A stretch of DNA of 64,000 nt, taken from NCBI RefSeq assembly GCF_014837295.1, contig NZ_JACYHB010000004.1, positions 230,795-294,794 on the forward strand, given 5' to 3'. Made by a program: the position numbers and the translations under genes. Of the stretch, positions 25,767 to 33,382 are shown piece by piece; the first letter of the stretch is position 1, and each line of letters opens with the position of its first letter. Origin of the DNA: Cellulosimicrobium arenosum (GTDB taxonomy: Bacteria; Actinomycetota; Actinomycetes; Actinomycetales; Cellulomonadaceae). Below the pieces are notes generated by a model. That model saw nothing but the letters and a program-made list of their open reading frames with translations. It did not search any database and was not told the origin of the DNA.

Positions 25767-26588
25767 CTACGGTGTTCGAACCCGGTCCTGCGGACCCGGG
25801 ACCGCTCGACGCCGGCGCAGCCCGCGCACCACCAGCCAGGCGACGACGGCGACCGCCGCGACCCCCGCGGCGGCGAGCAGCGGCGTCGCGGCGCTCAGCC
25901 CGGTCCGCAGCGCGACCGGCCGGCTGAACGTCAGGACGTCCCACCCGCTCTCCTCGGCCAGGCGGCGCAGCGTGCGGTCCGGGTTCACGGCCGCGGCGTG
26001 CCCGACGGCGGCGAGCATCGGCGCGTCGGTCACCGAGTCCGAGTAGGCGTAGCTCGCGGCGAGGTCGTACCCCTCGCGCTCGGCGAGCTCGCGGAGCGCG
26101 ACCGCCTTGTTCTCGCCGTAGGCGTAGAAGTCGATCTGCCCCGTGAACAGGCCGTCGACGACCTCCATCCGCGAGGAGATCGTGTGGTCCGCGCCGAGGA
26201 CGGCCGCGATCGGCTCGACGAGCTCGCTCCCGGACGCCGAGACGACGACGACGTCGTGACCGCGCTCGTGGTGGGCCTCGATGAGCTCGACGGCCTCGGC
26301 GTAGACGACGGGGTCGATGTGGTCGTGCAGCGTCTCGGCGACGATCCGCGAGACGGTCTCGACGTCCCAGCCCGTGACGAGCGAGGACAGGTGAGCACGC
26401 AGCCGCTCGGTCTGGTCGGCGTCGGCGCCGCCGGCCATGAACAGGAAGTGCGCGTACGCGCTGCGGATCACGTCCGCCCGGGAGATCAGGCCACCCGCGA
26501 AGAACGGTCGGGAGAACGCCGCGGCGGACGACGTCGCGATGATCGTCTTGTCGAGGTCGAAGAACGCTGCGGTGCGGGTCTGCGTCAC
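25767..26588 (-). CDS. HAD-IB (SerB-like) phosphatase with C-terminal membrane segment
   Basis: 273-aa haloacid-dehalogenase phosphatase. Motif I is FDLDKTI (about 10-16), motif II VVSASGSE (about 118), motif III Lys in GENKAVAL (about 160), and motif IV YSDSVTDAPML (about 182). A hydrophobic helix near 240-262 followed by RRRR suggests a tail anchor in the membrane. The GTG start is divergent from the Ssd gene. This is the Rv3661/Rv3660c pair of mycobacteria, and Rv3661 homologues are of the same class. Substrate unknown (phosphoserine-like or lipid phosphates are possible). Confidence 0.85.
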   Translation of the reverse strand: MTQTRTAAFFDLDKTIIATSSAAAFSRPFFAGGLISRADVIRSAYAHFLFMAGGADADQTERLRAHLSSLVTGWDVETVSRIVAETLHDHIDPVVYAEAVELIEAHHERGHDVVVVSASGSELVEPIAAVLGADHTISSRMEVVDGLFTGQIDFYAYGENKAVALRELAEREGYDLAASYAYSDSVTDAPMLAAVGHAAAVNPDRTLRRLAEESGWDVLTFSRPVALRTGLSAATPLLAAAGVAAVAVVAWLVVRGLRRRRAVPGPQDRVRTP

Positions 26589-26610
26589 GATCCGAGCCTA
26601 GCCGCGGACC

Positions 26611-26704
26611 CTGGCCGTCCACAGGACCCTTTTCAGACGGTGTCGTCCACAGGTGGTGCCGGACCGCGTGGTGCCGCGCTCGCCGCGTCGCCAGGCTGGT
26701 GGCG
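26611..26704 (+). promoter_or_regulatory. tad control element, copy A
   Basis: CTGGCCGTCCACAGGACC (26611-26628), then GACGG, then GTCGTCCAC ending at 26650, then TCGCCAGGCTGG beginning at 26688, 38 nt further on. Copy B at 32113 repeats the first 18 bases exactly and keeps the same parts at nearly the same distances and the same ~90-nt distance to the ATG. Each copy resembles two TTGTCCACA-like boxes. A shared promoter/operator for the two tad transcripts is the inference. Confidence 0.6.
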
Positions 26705-26740
26705 GGCCGAGCGACGTCGGCGCCCGGACGGAGGTGGACG

Positions 26741-27469
26741 ATGACCGCAGCGGTGGTCGGGGTGACCGGTGCCCGCGGCGGGGCCGGGGCGAGCGTCGTC
26801 GCGGCGGCCCTGGCACGCGGCGCCGCCCGGGGCCGCCGTGTCCCGGTGTGCCTGGTCGACCTCGCGGCGGTGGGCGGTGGCCTCGACCTCCTGCTCGGGG
26901 TCGAGGACGCTCCCGGCGTGCGGTGGACCGACCTGGAGGACGCGCGGGGCCGCCTGGACGGCGAGGACCTCGCGGCGCGGCTGCCGCGCTGGGACCGCGT
27001 CCACGTCGTCAGCGGCACGCGTGCGGGCGGTCCGCCCGCGGGGGCGGTGGCCGACGTCGTCGCGGCGCTCGCCGACTGGTGCACGGCGCGGGGCGGCGTC
27101 GTGGTGCTCGACCTGCCGCGCGACGTCGGGTCGCTCGCGGTGCGCGGGCTCCTGGACGCCACGACGGAGGTGCTGGTCGTCACCCCGCTCGACGTCCCGG
27201 CGGTCGCGGGGGCGGCTGCGGCCCGGGACCGGCTGCCCGACGACGGCCCACCCGTCGCGCTCGTCGTCCGCGGTCCGGCGCCCGCAGGTCTGTCCCGTGC
27301 GGAGGTCGCCGACGCGGTCGGGCTCGAGGTCGCGGAGCACGTGCGCTGGGACCGGGGCGTGGCGATCGGCGTCGAACGAGGGCTCGGCCCGTGCGCGGGT
27401 CGCGGCCCGCTCGAGCGGGCGGGCCGCCGGCTCGCAGCGCGGTACCTCGGCCCGGGAGGCCGCGGATGA
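26741..27469 (+). CDS. ssd: Septum-site-determining/TadZ-like ParA-family protein
   Basis: 242-aa protein at the head of the tad genes, the place of Rv3660c (Ssd) or TadZ/CpaE, which position the pilus machinery or affect division. The N-terminus has the ParA/MinD deviant Walker A outline but reads TGARGGAGASV (about 8-18), without the Lys before Ser, so normal ATP hydrolysis is doubtful; this is known in TadZ-type proteins. CLVDLAAVGGGLDLLL and VVVLDLPRDVG mark the switch I and Walker B strands. GGAGGT precedes the ATG. Its stop overlaps tadA. Confidence 0.8.
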   Translation: MTAAVVGVTGARGGAGASVVAAALARGAARGRRVPVCLVDLAAVGGGLDLLLGVEDAPGVRWTDLEDARGRLDGEDLAARLPRWDRVHVVSGTRAGGPPAGAVADVVAALADWCTARGGVVVLDLPRDVGSLAVRGLLDATTEVLVVTPLDVPAVAGAAAARDRLPDDGPPVALVVRGPAPAGLSRAEVADAVGLEVAEHVRWDRGVAIGVERGLGPCAGRGPLERAGRRLAARYLGPGGRG

Positions 27470-28659
27470 GGGGGACGAGGCAGGGGCTGGTCGACGGCGT
27501 CCGCGACCGCCTGGTCCGGGAGGACGGGCAGCGCGACGGACGCGCGCTCGACGACGAGCAGCTCGCGCAGGCGTTGCGCGCGTCCGGCCGGGTCCTCGGC
27601 ACGACCGCGCTCCGTGAGCTCACCCGGACGGCGCGCGCCGAGCTGTACGGTGCCGGACCGCTGCAGGTGCTCCTGGACGAGCCCGGCGTGACGGACGTGC
27701 TGGTCAACGGTCCGGACGAGGTCTGGGTGGACCGCGGCGCCGGCGTGGAGCGCGCGGACGTGCGTCTCGGTGGTCCGGACGACGTGCGCGCCCTCGCGGT
27801 CCGGCTCGCCGCGGCCGGCGGCCAGCGGCTCGACGACGCGGCCCCGGTGGTGGACGCGCGCCTGCCCGACGGGACCCGGCTGCACGCGCTCGTCGCGCCG
27901 GTGTGCGAGGCCGGCGCGGTGATCTCGTTGCGGGTGCTGCGCCCCCACGCGTTCGACCTGGCGGCGCTCGTCCGGGCGGGCACGGTCCCACCCGCCTGGG
28001 AGGGCGTGCTGCGCGAGCTCGTCGCCCGCCGCGCGTCGGTGCTCGTCTCCGGCGGGACGGGGACGGGGAAGACGACGCTCCTCGCGGCACTGCTCGCCCT
28101 CGTCCCGGGCGACGAGCGCGTGGTCTGCGTCGAGGAGGCGCGCGAGCTCGCGCCCGACCACCCGCACGTCGTCCCCCTGACTGCGCGCCGCCCCAACGTG
28201 GAGGGCGCGGGCGGCGTCGACCTCGCCGACCTGGTCCGCGCGGCGCTACGGATGCGGCCCGACCGCATCGTCCTCGGTGAGTGCCGCGGCGCGGAGGTGC
28301 GCGAGGTCCTCATGGCCCTGAACACCGGCCACGAGGGCGGGCTGGCGACGATCCACGCGAACGACGTCGAGGTCGTGCCCGCGCGGCTCGAGGCGCTCGC
28401 GGCGCTCGCCGGGATGGACCGTGCGGCGGTCGCCGCGCAGGCGGTGGGCGGGCTGGACGTCGTGCTGCACCTGCGCCGCGCACGCCGCGGCACGACGACC
28501 CGGCGGCATCTCGCGCAGATCGGGCTCGTGCGCACGGGCGAGCGGGGCGCGCTACGGGTCGACGTCGCAGCGACCTGGGGCGGGGCGGGCGTGCCGGTGG
28601 CCGGCCCCGCCCACGACGCCTTCGCGCGCCGCTGGTCGTTGCCGGGGCGGGCCGGTTGA
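27466..28659 (+). CDS. tadA: TadA/CpaF-type secretion ATPase
   Basis: Hexameric cytoplasmic motor of the Tad/Flp pilus assembly or type II-like secretion machine, 397 aa. N-terminal domain about 1-180, then Walker A VSGGTGTGKTTLL (about 198), ASP box CVEEARELAPD, Walker B RMRPDRIVLGECRG (about 262-275) and the His box HEGGLATIHANDVE (about 286). All catalytic elements look intact. ATGA overlap with the Ssd gene; its stop overlaps the TTG of tadB. Confidence 0.94.
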   Translation: MRGTRQGLVDGVRDRLVREDGQRDGRALDDEQLAQALRASGRVLGTTALRELTRTARAELYGAGPLQVLLDEPGVTDVLVNGPDEVWVDRGAGVERADVRLGGPDDVRALAVRLAAAGGQRLDDAAPVVDARLPDGTRLHALVAPVCEAGAVISLRVLRPHAFDLAALVRAGTVPPAWEGVLRELVARRASVLVSGGTGTGKTTLLAALLALVPGDERVVCVEEARELAPDHPHVVPLTARRPNVEGAGGVDLADLVRAALRMRPDRIVLGECRGAEVREVLMALNTGHEGGLATIHANDVEVVPARLEALAALAGMDRAAVAAQAVGGLDVVLHLRRARRGTTTRRHLAQIGLVRTGERGALRVDVAATWGGAGVPVAGPAHDAFARRWSLPGRAG

Positions 28660-29354
28660 GCGCCGGGTACGCGGAGCTGGGAGCGGGGTTGCTCGTCGGT
28701 CTGGCCGCGTGGTGCGTGCTGGAGCGCGGCGGGCGCAGCGCGCGGCGCACGGCCGACCGGTCGCCCGAGCCGCCCGGTGCGGTGCCGGGATCCAGGTCCG
28801 TGTCGATCCGGTCCGTGGTGCGCGGGCGTCGGCGGGGCGACGCGCCCGCGCCGGAGCGGGTGCGCCTCGTCGTCGCGCAGGTCGGGTCGTTGATGAGCGC
28901 CGGCGCCGCCGCGGGGACGGCGTGGGAGCAGGCGCTCGGGGTGCGACCCGACCCGAGGGGCGTGCCACGGACCGCGGACCTCGCCCGGCACGTCGGGGAC
29001 CTCGGCACCGCGCGCGCCCTGGTCGCCGCGTGCCGGCTCGCCGTCGACGTCGGCGCCCCGCTCGTCGCCGTGCTCGAGGAGACCGCCGCGTGCGTCGCCG
29101 CGGAGGCGGAGGCGCGGGCGGAGCGGGAGGCCTCGCTCGCGGGTCCCCGCGCGACGACGCGGGTGCTGCTGTGGCTCCCGGTGGTCGGGGTGCTGCTCGG
29201 CTACGTCCTCGGCGCGGACCCGTTGGCGACCGCGACGGGCGGCGGGATCGGCACGGTCGGTGTGGTGCTCGGCGTCCTCCTGCTCCTCGCGGGCTGTGCG
29301 TGGTCGCGCCGACTCGTGGCACGGGCGAGAGCCGCAGGAGAGGAGGGCGGATGA
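28656..29354 (+). CDS. tadB: TadB-like inner-membrane platform protein
   Basis: 232-aa membrane protein with a T2SSF-type core (LVVAQVGSLMSAGAAAGTAWEQAL..TARALVAACRLAVDVGAPLVAVLEETAACVAAEAEARAER), one N-terminal hydrophobic segment and two C-terminal ones. The only start that covers the first membrane segment is TTG 28656 overlapping the tadA stop, a rare start codon, so this is moderately certain. It forms the membrane platform with TadC. Confidence 0.83.
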   Translation: MSAGYAELGAGLLVGLAAWCVLERGGRSARRTADRSPEPPGAVPGSRSVSIRSVVRGRRRGDAPAPERVRLVVAQVGSLMSAGAAAGTAWEQALGVRPDPRGVPRTADLARHVGDLGTARALVAACRLAVDVGAPLVAVLEETAACVAAEAEARAEREASLAGPRATTRVLLWLPVVGVLLGYVLGADPLATATGGGIGTVGVVLGVLLLLAGCAWSRRLVARARAAGEEGG

Positions 29355-29917
29355 GCGCGGGACTGGTCGTGGCCGCGTGCGCGCTCGTCACGATGACGCC
29401 GTGGTGGTGCGTGCGCGCCGGTGCCGAGCGGCGCGCACGGTTCGCGGCGCGTACCGGCCCGGTCGTGGCGGCGGAGCCTGAGGAGAGCGGCGCGGTGGAG
29501 ATCGGCGTCCTGCTCGAGCTGCTCGCCGCGGCCGTGCGGGCCGGGTCGTCGCTGCCGCGCGCGCTCGGGGCGGTCGGCTCGGCGATCGGCGGACCCGACG
29601 GCGCGGCGCTGGGCCGGGTGGGCGCGGCGCTCGTCCTCGGGTCGTCGTGGGACGCGGCCTGGACCGGTGCGTCTCCTCGCCTGGACGTGGTGCGCCGAGC
29701 CCTGCGCCCGGCGTGGCTGCACGGCGCCGCTCCCGCGCAGTCGCTGCGCACGGCGGGGGTCGCGCTGCGACAGGACCGGGTCGCGGCCGCGCGGACGGCG
29801 TCGGCGCGACTGGGCGTGCACCTCGTCCTGCCCCTCGGTGCGTGCTTCCTGCCCGCGTTCGTGCTGCTCGGTCTGCTCCCGGTGCTGCTCTCCCTCGGCG
29901 CAGGCATGCTCGGGTGA
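29351..29917 (+). CDS. tadC: TadC-like inner-membrane platform protein
   Basis: 188-aa T2SSF-family protein: N-terminal hydrophobic segment, core EIGVLLELLAAAVRAGSSLPRALGAVGSAIG, and a C-terminal pair of membrane helices (LPLGACFLPAFVLLGLLPVLLSL). Starts in an ATGA overlap with tadB and ends the first tad transcript. A sigma factor gene faces it 43 bp downstream, where the pilin-like genes would be expected. Confidence 0.86.
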   Translation: MSAGLVVAACALVTMTPWWCVRAGAERRARFAARTGPVVAAEPEESGAVEIGVLLELLAAAVRAGSSLPRALGAVGSAIGGPDGAALGRVGAALVLGSSWDAAWTGASPRLDVVRRALRPAWLHGAAPAQSLRTAGVALRQDRVAAARTASARLGVHLVLPLGACFLPAFVLLGLLPVLLSLGAGMLG

Positions 29918-29960
29918 GCACCGCGGCGAGCGGCCCGCGGGTCGCGGCAGGTTCCGCGGG

Positions 29961-31232
29961 TCAGCCCGCAGTTCGCTGCTGGTCCGCGACGGCGAGCCGC
30001 CGTCGGTGGAGGTGGGTCAGCTCGGCGCCGTTCGCGCACCGTGCGATCGCGTCGTCGAACGCGGTGAGCGCCTCGTCACCCCTGCCCGCTCGCAGGAGCA
30101 GCTCCGCCCGGGTCGCCGGCAGGCGATGGCTGTGGGGGAGCAGGCCGTCGAGCCCGTCGAGCAGTGCGAGCCCGGCCTGCGGGCCCTCGGCCTCGGCGAC
30201 GGCGACCGCGCGCGCCAGCCGGACGACCGGCGAGCGCGTGTGCGCGTCGAGCGCCGCGTAGTGGACGGCGATCGCGGTCCAGTCCGTCTCGGCCGCGTCG
30301 CCGGCGCGCGCGTGCTCTGCCGCCACCCGCGCCTGGAGCAGGTAGTCCCGGGCGAGGCCGGAGACGTCGTCGGGCACGTCGGCGAGCACCGCGAGGCCGA
30401 CCGCGATCTCGTCCTCGTGCCAGGACGACCGGTCCTGGTCGGGCAGGAGGACGAGCGCGCCGTCGGGCCGGGTGCGGGCGTCGCGCCGCGAGTGCTGCAG
30501 GACGACGAGGGCGAGCAGGGCCCGGACGACGGGGCGGCCGGGCAGGAGCTCGTCGAGCAGGCGCACCAGCCGGATCGCCTCGCCCGCGAGGGCGACGCGC
30601 ACGAGGTCCGGTCCCGTGCCGGGCGCGTAGCCCGCCGTGAACGCGAGGTAGAGCACGGTCGCGACCATGTCGAGCCGCTCGTCGAGCCGTCCTCGCGGGG
30701 GGATCGCGAACGGGATGCCCGACGCCGCGAGGCGCTTCTTCGCGCGCGTGACCCGGGCCGCCATGGTGGCCTCGGGAACGAGGAACAACCGGGCGATGTG
30801 GGGGACCCCCAGACCGGCGACGAACCGCAGCGTCAGCGCGGCGCGGGCCTCGGGCGACAGGGCCGGGTGGCAGCACGCGAAGACGAGCCGCAGGCGCTCG
30901 TCCGCGACGTGCGCGCCGTCGTCGGGCTCGTCGCCGGGCAGGGGCGGGCCGGGACGCCGACGCTCCTCGACGACCATGAGCGGTTCCTTCCTGGAGGCCA
31001 CCGCCTCCGCGCGCAGCCGGTCGAGGACCCGCCGGCCGGCCGCGGTCCGCAGCCAGCCGGCGGGGTTGGCCGGGACGCCCTCGACGGGCCAGACCCGGGC
31101 TGCGGCCGCGTACGCGTCCGCGAGCGCGTCCTCGGCGAGATCCGGCCGGCGGTAGCGCCCCACGAGCGCGGCCAGGAGCCGCGCCCAGTGGTCGCGCCAG
31201 GCCGCGGACAGCGCCTCGGACGCCGTCGTCAC
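29961..31232 (-). CDS. ECF42-group sigma factor with C-terminal TPR-like extension
   Basis: 423-aa RNA polymerase sigma factor. Sigma-70 regions 2 and 4 occupy about 1-180 (YRRPDLAEDALADAYAAAARVWP; LTLRFVAGLGVPHIARLFLVPEATMAARVTRAKKRL). They are followed by a ~230-residue helical extension (FTAGYAPGTGPDL..ALLDGLDGLLPHSHRLPATRAELLLRAGRGDEAL) that defines the ECF42 class, and no anti-sigma factor gene is adjacent. ECF42 factors occur with YCII/DGPF genes, as here. The GTG overlaps the stop of the preceding YCII gene. A matching promoter lies upstream of the operon at 32022-32048, so it probably activates its own operon. Confidence 0.9.
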   Translation of the reverse strand: MTTASEALSAAWRDHWARLLAALVGRYRRPDLAEDALADAYAAAARVWPVEGVPANPAGWLRTAAGRRVLDRLRAEAVASRKEPLMVVEERRRPGPPLPGDEPDDGAHVADERLRLVFACCHPALSPEARAALTLRFVAGLGVPHIARLFLVPEATMAARVTRAKKRLAASGIPFAIPPRGRLDERLDMVATVLYLAFTAGYAPGTGPDLVRVALAGEAIRLVRLLDELLPGRPVVRALLALVVLQHSRRDARTRPDGALVLLPDQDRSSWHEDEIAVGLAVLADVPDDVSGLARDYLLQARVAAEHARAGDAAETDWTAIAVHYAALDAHTRSPVVRLARAVAVAEAEGPQAGLALLDGLDGLLPHSHRLPATRAELLLRAGRGDEALTAFDDAIARCANGAELTHLHRRRLAVADQQRTAG

Positions 31233-31576
31233 CGGTCGTCCAGGTCGACCACGGGACGCACCTCGACGGAGTACGGCGGAAGGAGCGCGACGGCCTCCAG
31301 GACGGCGTCGAGGTCGGGCAGGTCGACGACGTAGAAGCCGCCGAGCTGCTCGACGGTCTCCGCGTAGGGGCCCTCGGTCACGGTGGTGCTCTCGGCGTCG
31401 CGGCGCACCGTCGTCGCCGCCGCGACGGCGCTCAGGGCCTCACCCCCGACCAGCTCTCCACGGGCGCGGACCGCTTCGGAGAACGCGTCGTGACGTCGGA
31501 CGTGGTCGGCGCGCTCGGTGGCGCCTGCGCGGGCCCAGACCTGCTCGTCCTCGTGCAGCAGCAGCACGAACCTCAT
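31229..31576 (-). CDS. YCII/DGPF-domain protein
   Basis: 115-aa dimeric alpha/beta ferredoxin-like protein of the YCII family, found with ECF42 sigma factors. It begins MRFVLLLHEDEQVW. The hallmark DGPF appears as EGPY (about 71), a variant, then ETVEQLGGFYVVDLPDLDAVLEAV. It overlaps the sigma gene start by 4 bp and the upstream YCII gene by 4 bp. Biochemical role unknown in the family. Confidence 0.88.
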   Translation of the reverse strand: MRFVLLLHEDEQVWARAGATERADHVRRHDAFSEAVRARGELVGGEALSAVAAATTVRRDAESTTVTEGPYAETVEQLGGFYVVDLPDLDAVLEAVALLPPYSVEVRPVVDLDDR

Positions 31577-31947
31577 GCCGGGACGTCCGCGGCGACGGCG
31601 GTCCGCACCTCGAAGGTCTCAGGGCTCCCGGCGAACGCCTCGGCGAGGACCCGCAGGAGGTCGTCCGGGTCGTCCGTCTCCACGGTGTAGAAGCCGCCGA
31701 CCTGCTCGACGAGCTCCGTGAACGGGCCGTCGGTGACGAGCGCCTGGTCGGCGGTGGCACCCGGTCGGACGGTGCGCGCCGTGGTCGACCTGTGCAGCTC
31801 GGCGCCGCCGGTGATGCGGTGGCCTCGCGCGTCGCAGAGCCGCGTGAACTCCTCGTGCCGCGCGAAGGTGGCCTCGCGCAGGCCGGGAGCAGGGTTCTCC
31901 CAGGCGCTCTCGTCGTCGTGGATGAGGATGATGTGCTCGGTGCTCAC
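31573..31947 (-). CDS. YCII/DGPF-domain protein
   Basis: 124-aa YCII-family protein beginning MSTEHIILIHDDESAWEN and carrying the canonical VTDGPFTELVEQVGGFYTVE. The GTG at 31947 is supported by AGGAGA five nt upstream. First gene of the YCII-YCII-ECF42 operon; it lies about 70 nt downstream of an ECF42-type promoter. Function unknown; it may act as a small enzyme or a stress-response partner of the sigma factor. Confidence 0.87.
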   Translation of the reverse strand: MSTEHIILIHDDESAWENPAPGLREATFARHEEFTRLCDARGHRITGGAELHRSTTARTVRPGATADQALVTDGPFTELVEQVGGFYTVETDDPDDLLRVLAEAFAGSPETFEVRTAVAADVPA

Positions 31948-32021
31948 GGTCTTCTCCTGACGCGATACGACGTCCGCGTCGTGCCGCGGACGCGAACCCC
32001 TGGTCGGGGTCCTGCTGTGTC

Positions 32022-32048
32022 GACGTCCGAGACCCGCGCGGATCGACA
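32022..32048 (-). promoter_or_regulatory. ECF42-type promoter of the YCII-sigma operon
   Basis: On the minus strand: TGTCGA (32048-32043), 17 nt, CGTC (32025-32022). As I recall it, the ECF42 consensus is TGTCGA at -35 and CGA/TC at -10, so both boxes match. Predicted start near 32015, giving a leader of about 70 nt. Confidence 0.65.
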
Positions 32049-32112
32049 ACCACTCTCGCAGAGTTCTCGACCGGCCCCACCTCAGGACCTGGACCGCAGG
32101 GTCGTGCCGTTC

Positions 32113-32205
32113 CTGGCCGTCCACAGGACCGTCCTCGACGGCGTTGTCCACCGAGCGGGTACCGCGCCCGACGGCGGAGCCTTCTCCCTCGCCACAGTGG
32201 GCGCA
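32113..32205 (+). promoter_or_regulatory. tad control element, copy B
   Basis: CTGGCCGTCCACAGGACC (32113-32130) is identical to copy A. GACGG and GTTGTCCAC (ending 32151) follow, and TCGCCACAGTGG begins 38 nt later at 32189. The distance to the pilin-like ATG is 93 nt, against 90 nt in copy A. It lies in the 297-bp gap between the divergent YCII operon and the pilin-like genes. Confidence 0.6.
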
Positions 32206-32244
32206 CCCGCCCGCGACCGCGGGCCACGAGGAAGGAGTGCAGAC

Positions 32245-32490
32245 ATGTCGACATCGAACCCACCGGGAGCCCTGCCGTCGTCGGTGTCGCGACCGCACGA
32301 GCGGATCGTCGCGAGGCTGACCGGGAGCGACGGGGCGCAGGACCCCGAGGAGGGTCTGGCCACGGCGGAGTACGCGATCGCCACCGTGGCGGCGGCCGGG
32401 TTCGCCGGGCTGCTGATCGTCGTGCTCAAGAGCGGCGAGGTCCGCGAGCTGCTCATGGGCATCGTGAGCAGCGCGCTCTCGCTGGGCTGA
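32245..32490 (+). CDS. DUF4244 pilin-like small membrane protein
   Basis: 81-aa protein with the Flp-pilin-like pattern: about 38 polar residues, EEGLATAEYAIATVAAAGFAGLLIVVLKS (Glu before a hydrophobic helix), and a short tail. DUF4244 proteins occupy this slot (Rv3656c) in actinobacterial tad loci. GAAGGAG upstream of the ATG is a strong ribosome site. The G/A-EYAIAT context suggests prepilin-type processing before TAEYA, but no prepilin peptidase gene is in the window. Confidence 0.85.
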   Translation: MSTSNPPGALPSSVSRPHERIVARLTGSDGAQDPEEGLATAEYAIATVAAAGFAGLLIVVLKSGEVRELLMGIVSSALSLG

Positions 32491-32492
32491 GC

Positions 32493-32858
32493 GTGCGACG
32501 GCCCAGGGCGGTGCCCGTGCGCGGCGACCGAGAGCACGGATCGGTCACCGTGGAGCTTGCGGTGGCGCTACCCGCCGTCGTCCTGGTCCTCGTCGCCGTG
32601 CTCACCCTCGCCGCGGCCGCCGGCGCGCAGATGCGCGCCGCGGACGCGGCGAGGGGTGCGGCACGCGCGGCGGCGATCGGGGAGGACGATGCGACCGTGC
32701 GGGCCACGGCGCTGCGGCTCGCGGGCGACGGGTCGGAGGTCGTCCTGGTGCCCGGTGATCCCTGGCTCGCCGTCGAGGTGCGGACTCCGGTGGTCGGCGG
32801 TGGTCTCGTCGGGTCGTTCCGGGTGACCGGCCGGGCCGAGGCGTGGGTCGAGCCGTGA
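32493..32858 (+). CDS. TadE-like pseudopilin
   Basis: 121-aa protein: short basic N-terminus, EHGSVTVELAVALPAVVLVLVAVLTLAAAAGAQ (about 14-46, the TadE signature Glu plus transmembrane helix), then a small periplasmic domain ending in VTGRAEAWVEP. GTG start 2 bp after the pilin-like stop. It corresponds to Rv3655c. Likely a minor pseudopilin of the tad apparatus. Confidence 0.82.
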   Translation: MRRPRAVPVRGDREHGSVTVELAVALPAVVLVLVAVLTLAAAAGAQMRAADAARGAARAAAIGEDDATVRATALRLAGDGSEVVLVPGDPWLAVEVRTPVVGGGLVGSFRVTGRAEAWVEP

Positions 32859-33280
32859 CCGGCCGGGAGCACGCGCGCGAGCGGGCGCCCGGGTGCCAGG
32901 AGAACGGGTGCCGGGACCATGGGTGCCGGGACGAGCGGGGCTCCGGAACGGTGCTCGTCCTGGGGATCGTGACGGCGCTGGTGGTCGTCCTCCTGGCGCT
33001 CGGCGCACTCGCGCAGGCGCAGGTGGCGCGGGGGACCGCACAGGCCGGCGCGGACCTCGCGGCGCTCGCCGCCGCGAGGGCACAGCGTGACGGGTGGGAC
33101 CCGTGCGAGCGCGCCGGCGCCGTGGCGCGTCGCAACGGAACGGTCGTCACCGGGTGCGCTGCGGTGGGCGACGGCTCCGTCCGGGTCGACGTCGCGGGCG
33201 AGCGCGGCGTGCGGGTCCTCGGCGTCCGCGTCGGCTCGGCCCGCGCCTCCGCACGCGCAGGGCCGGCGAGCCTGCGGTGA
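32855..33280 (+). CDS. Rv3654c-like (TadG/Flp-associated) pseudopilin
   Basis: 141-aa protein. After a charged, Cys-containing N-terminus (CQENGCRDHGCRDERG) comes GSGTVLVLGIVTALVVVLLALGALAQAQVARGTAQAGADLAALAAA (about 30-75), the helicase/secretion-neighbourhood TadE-like helix seen in Rv3654c homologues. Two further Cys (CERAG, VTGC) lie in the small domain. GTG 32855 overlaps the previous stop by 4 bp. The three Cys in the N-terminal tail are unusual; the true start could be the position just before DERGSG. Confidence 0.78.
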   Translation: MTGREHARERAPGCQENGCRDHGCRDERGSGTVLVLGIVTALVVVLLALGALAQAQVARGTAQAGADLAALAAARAQRDGWDPCERAGAVARRNGTVVTGCAAVGDGSVRVDVAGERGVRVLGVRVGSARASARAGPASLR

Positions 33281-33382
33281 GGAGCGCACCGGCACGCCGG
33301 CACGCCGGCAGGGCGGCGGCCGGCAGTGCGGGTGGCCGCCGGATCGGGTGCCAGGTCGAGCACTCCGGTCCTCGGGTCGCGG

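Noticed and set aside
26615..26653. TTGTCCACA-like boxes as a replication origin
   Set aside because: Only two imperfect boxes occur per site, next to tad genes, with no dnaA, dnaN or AT-rich unwinding region. They are better read as parts of the duplicated tad promoter element.
31573..31947. YCII proteins as ring-cleavage (muconolactone-like) enzymes of the catabolic locus
   Set aside because: They are 10 kb from the catabolic genes and are tied by overlap and promoter to the ECF42 sigma factor.
33281..33382. GGCACGCC repeats after the TadG-like gene as a mobile-element end
   Set aside because: Only two short copies in GC-rich sequence, with no terminal inverted repeat, target duplication or transposase.
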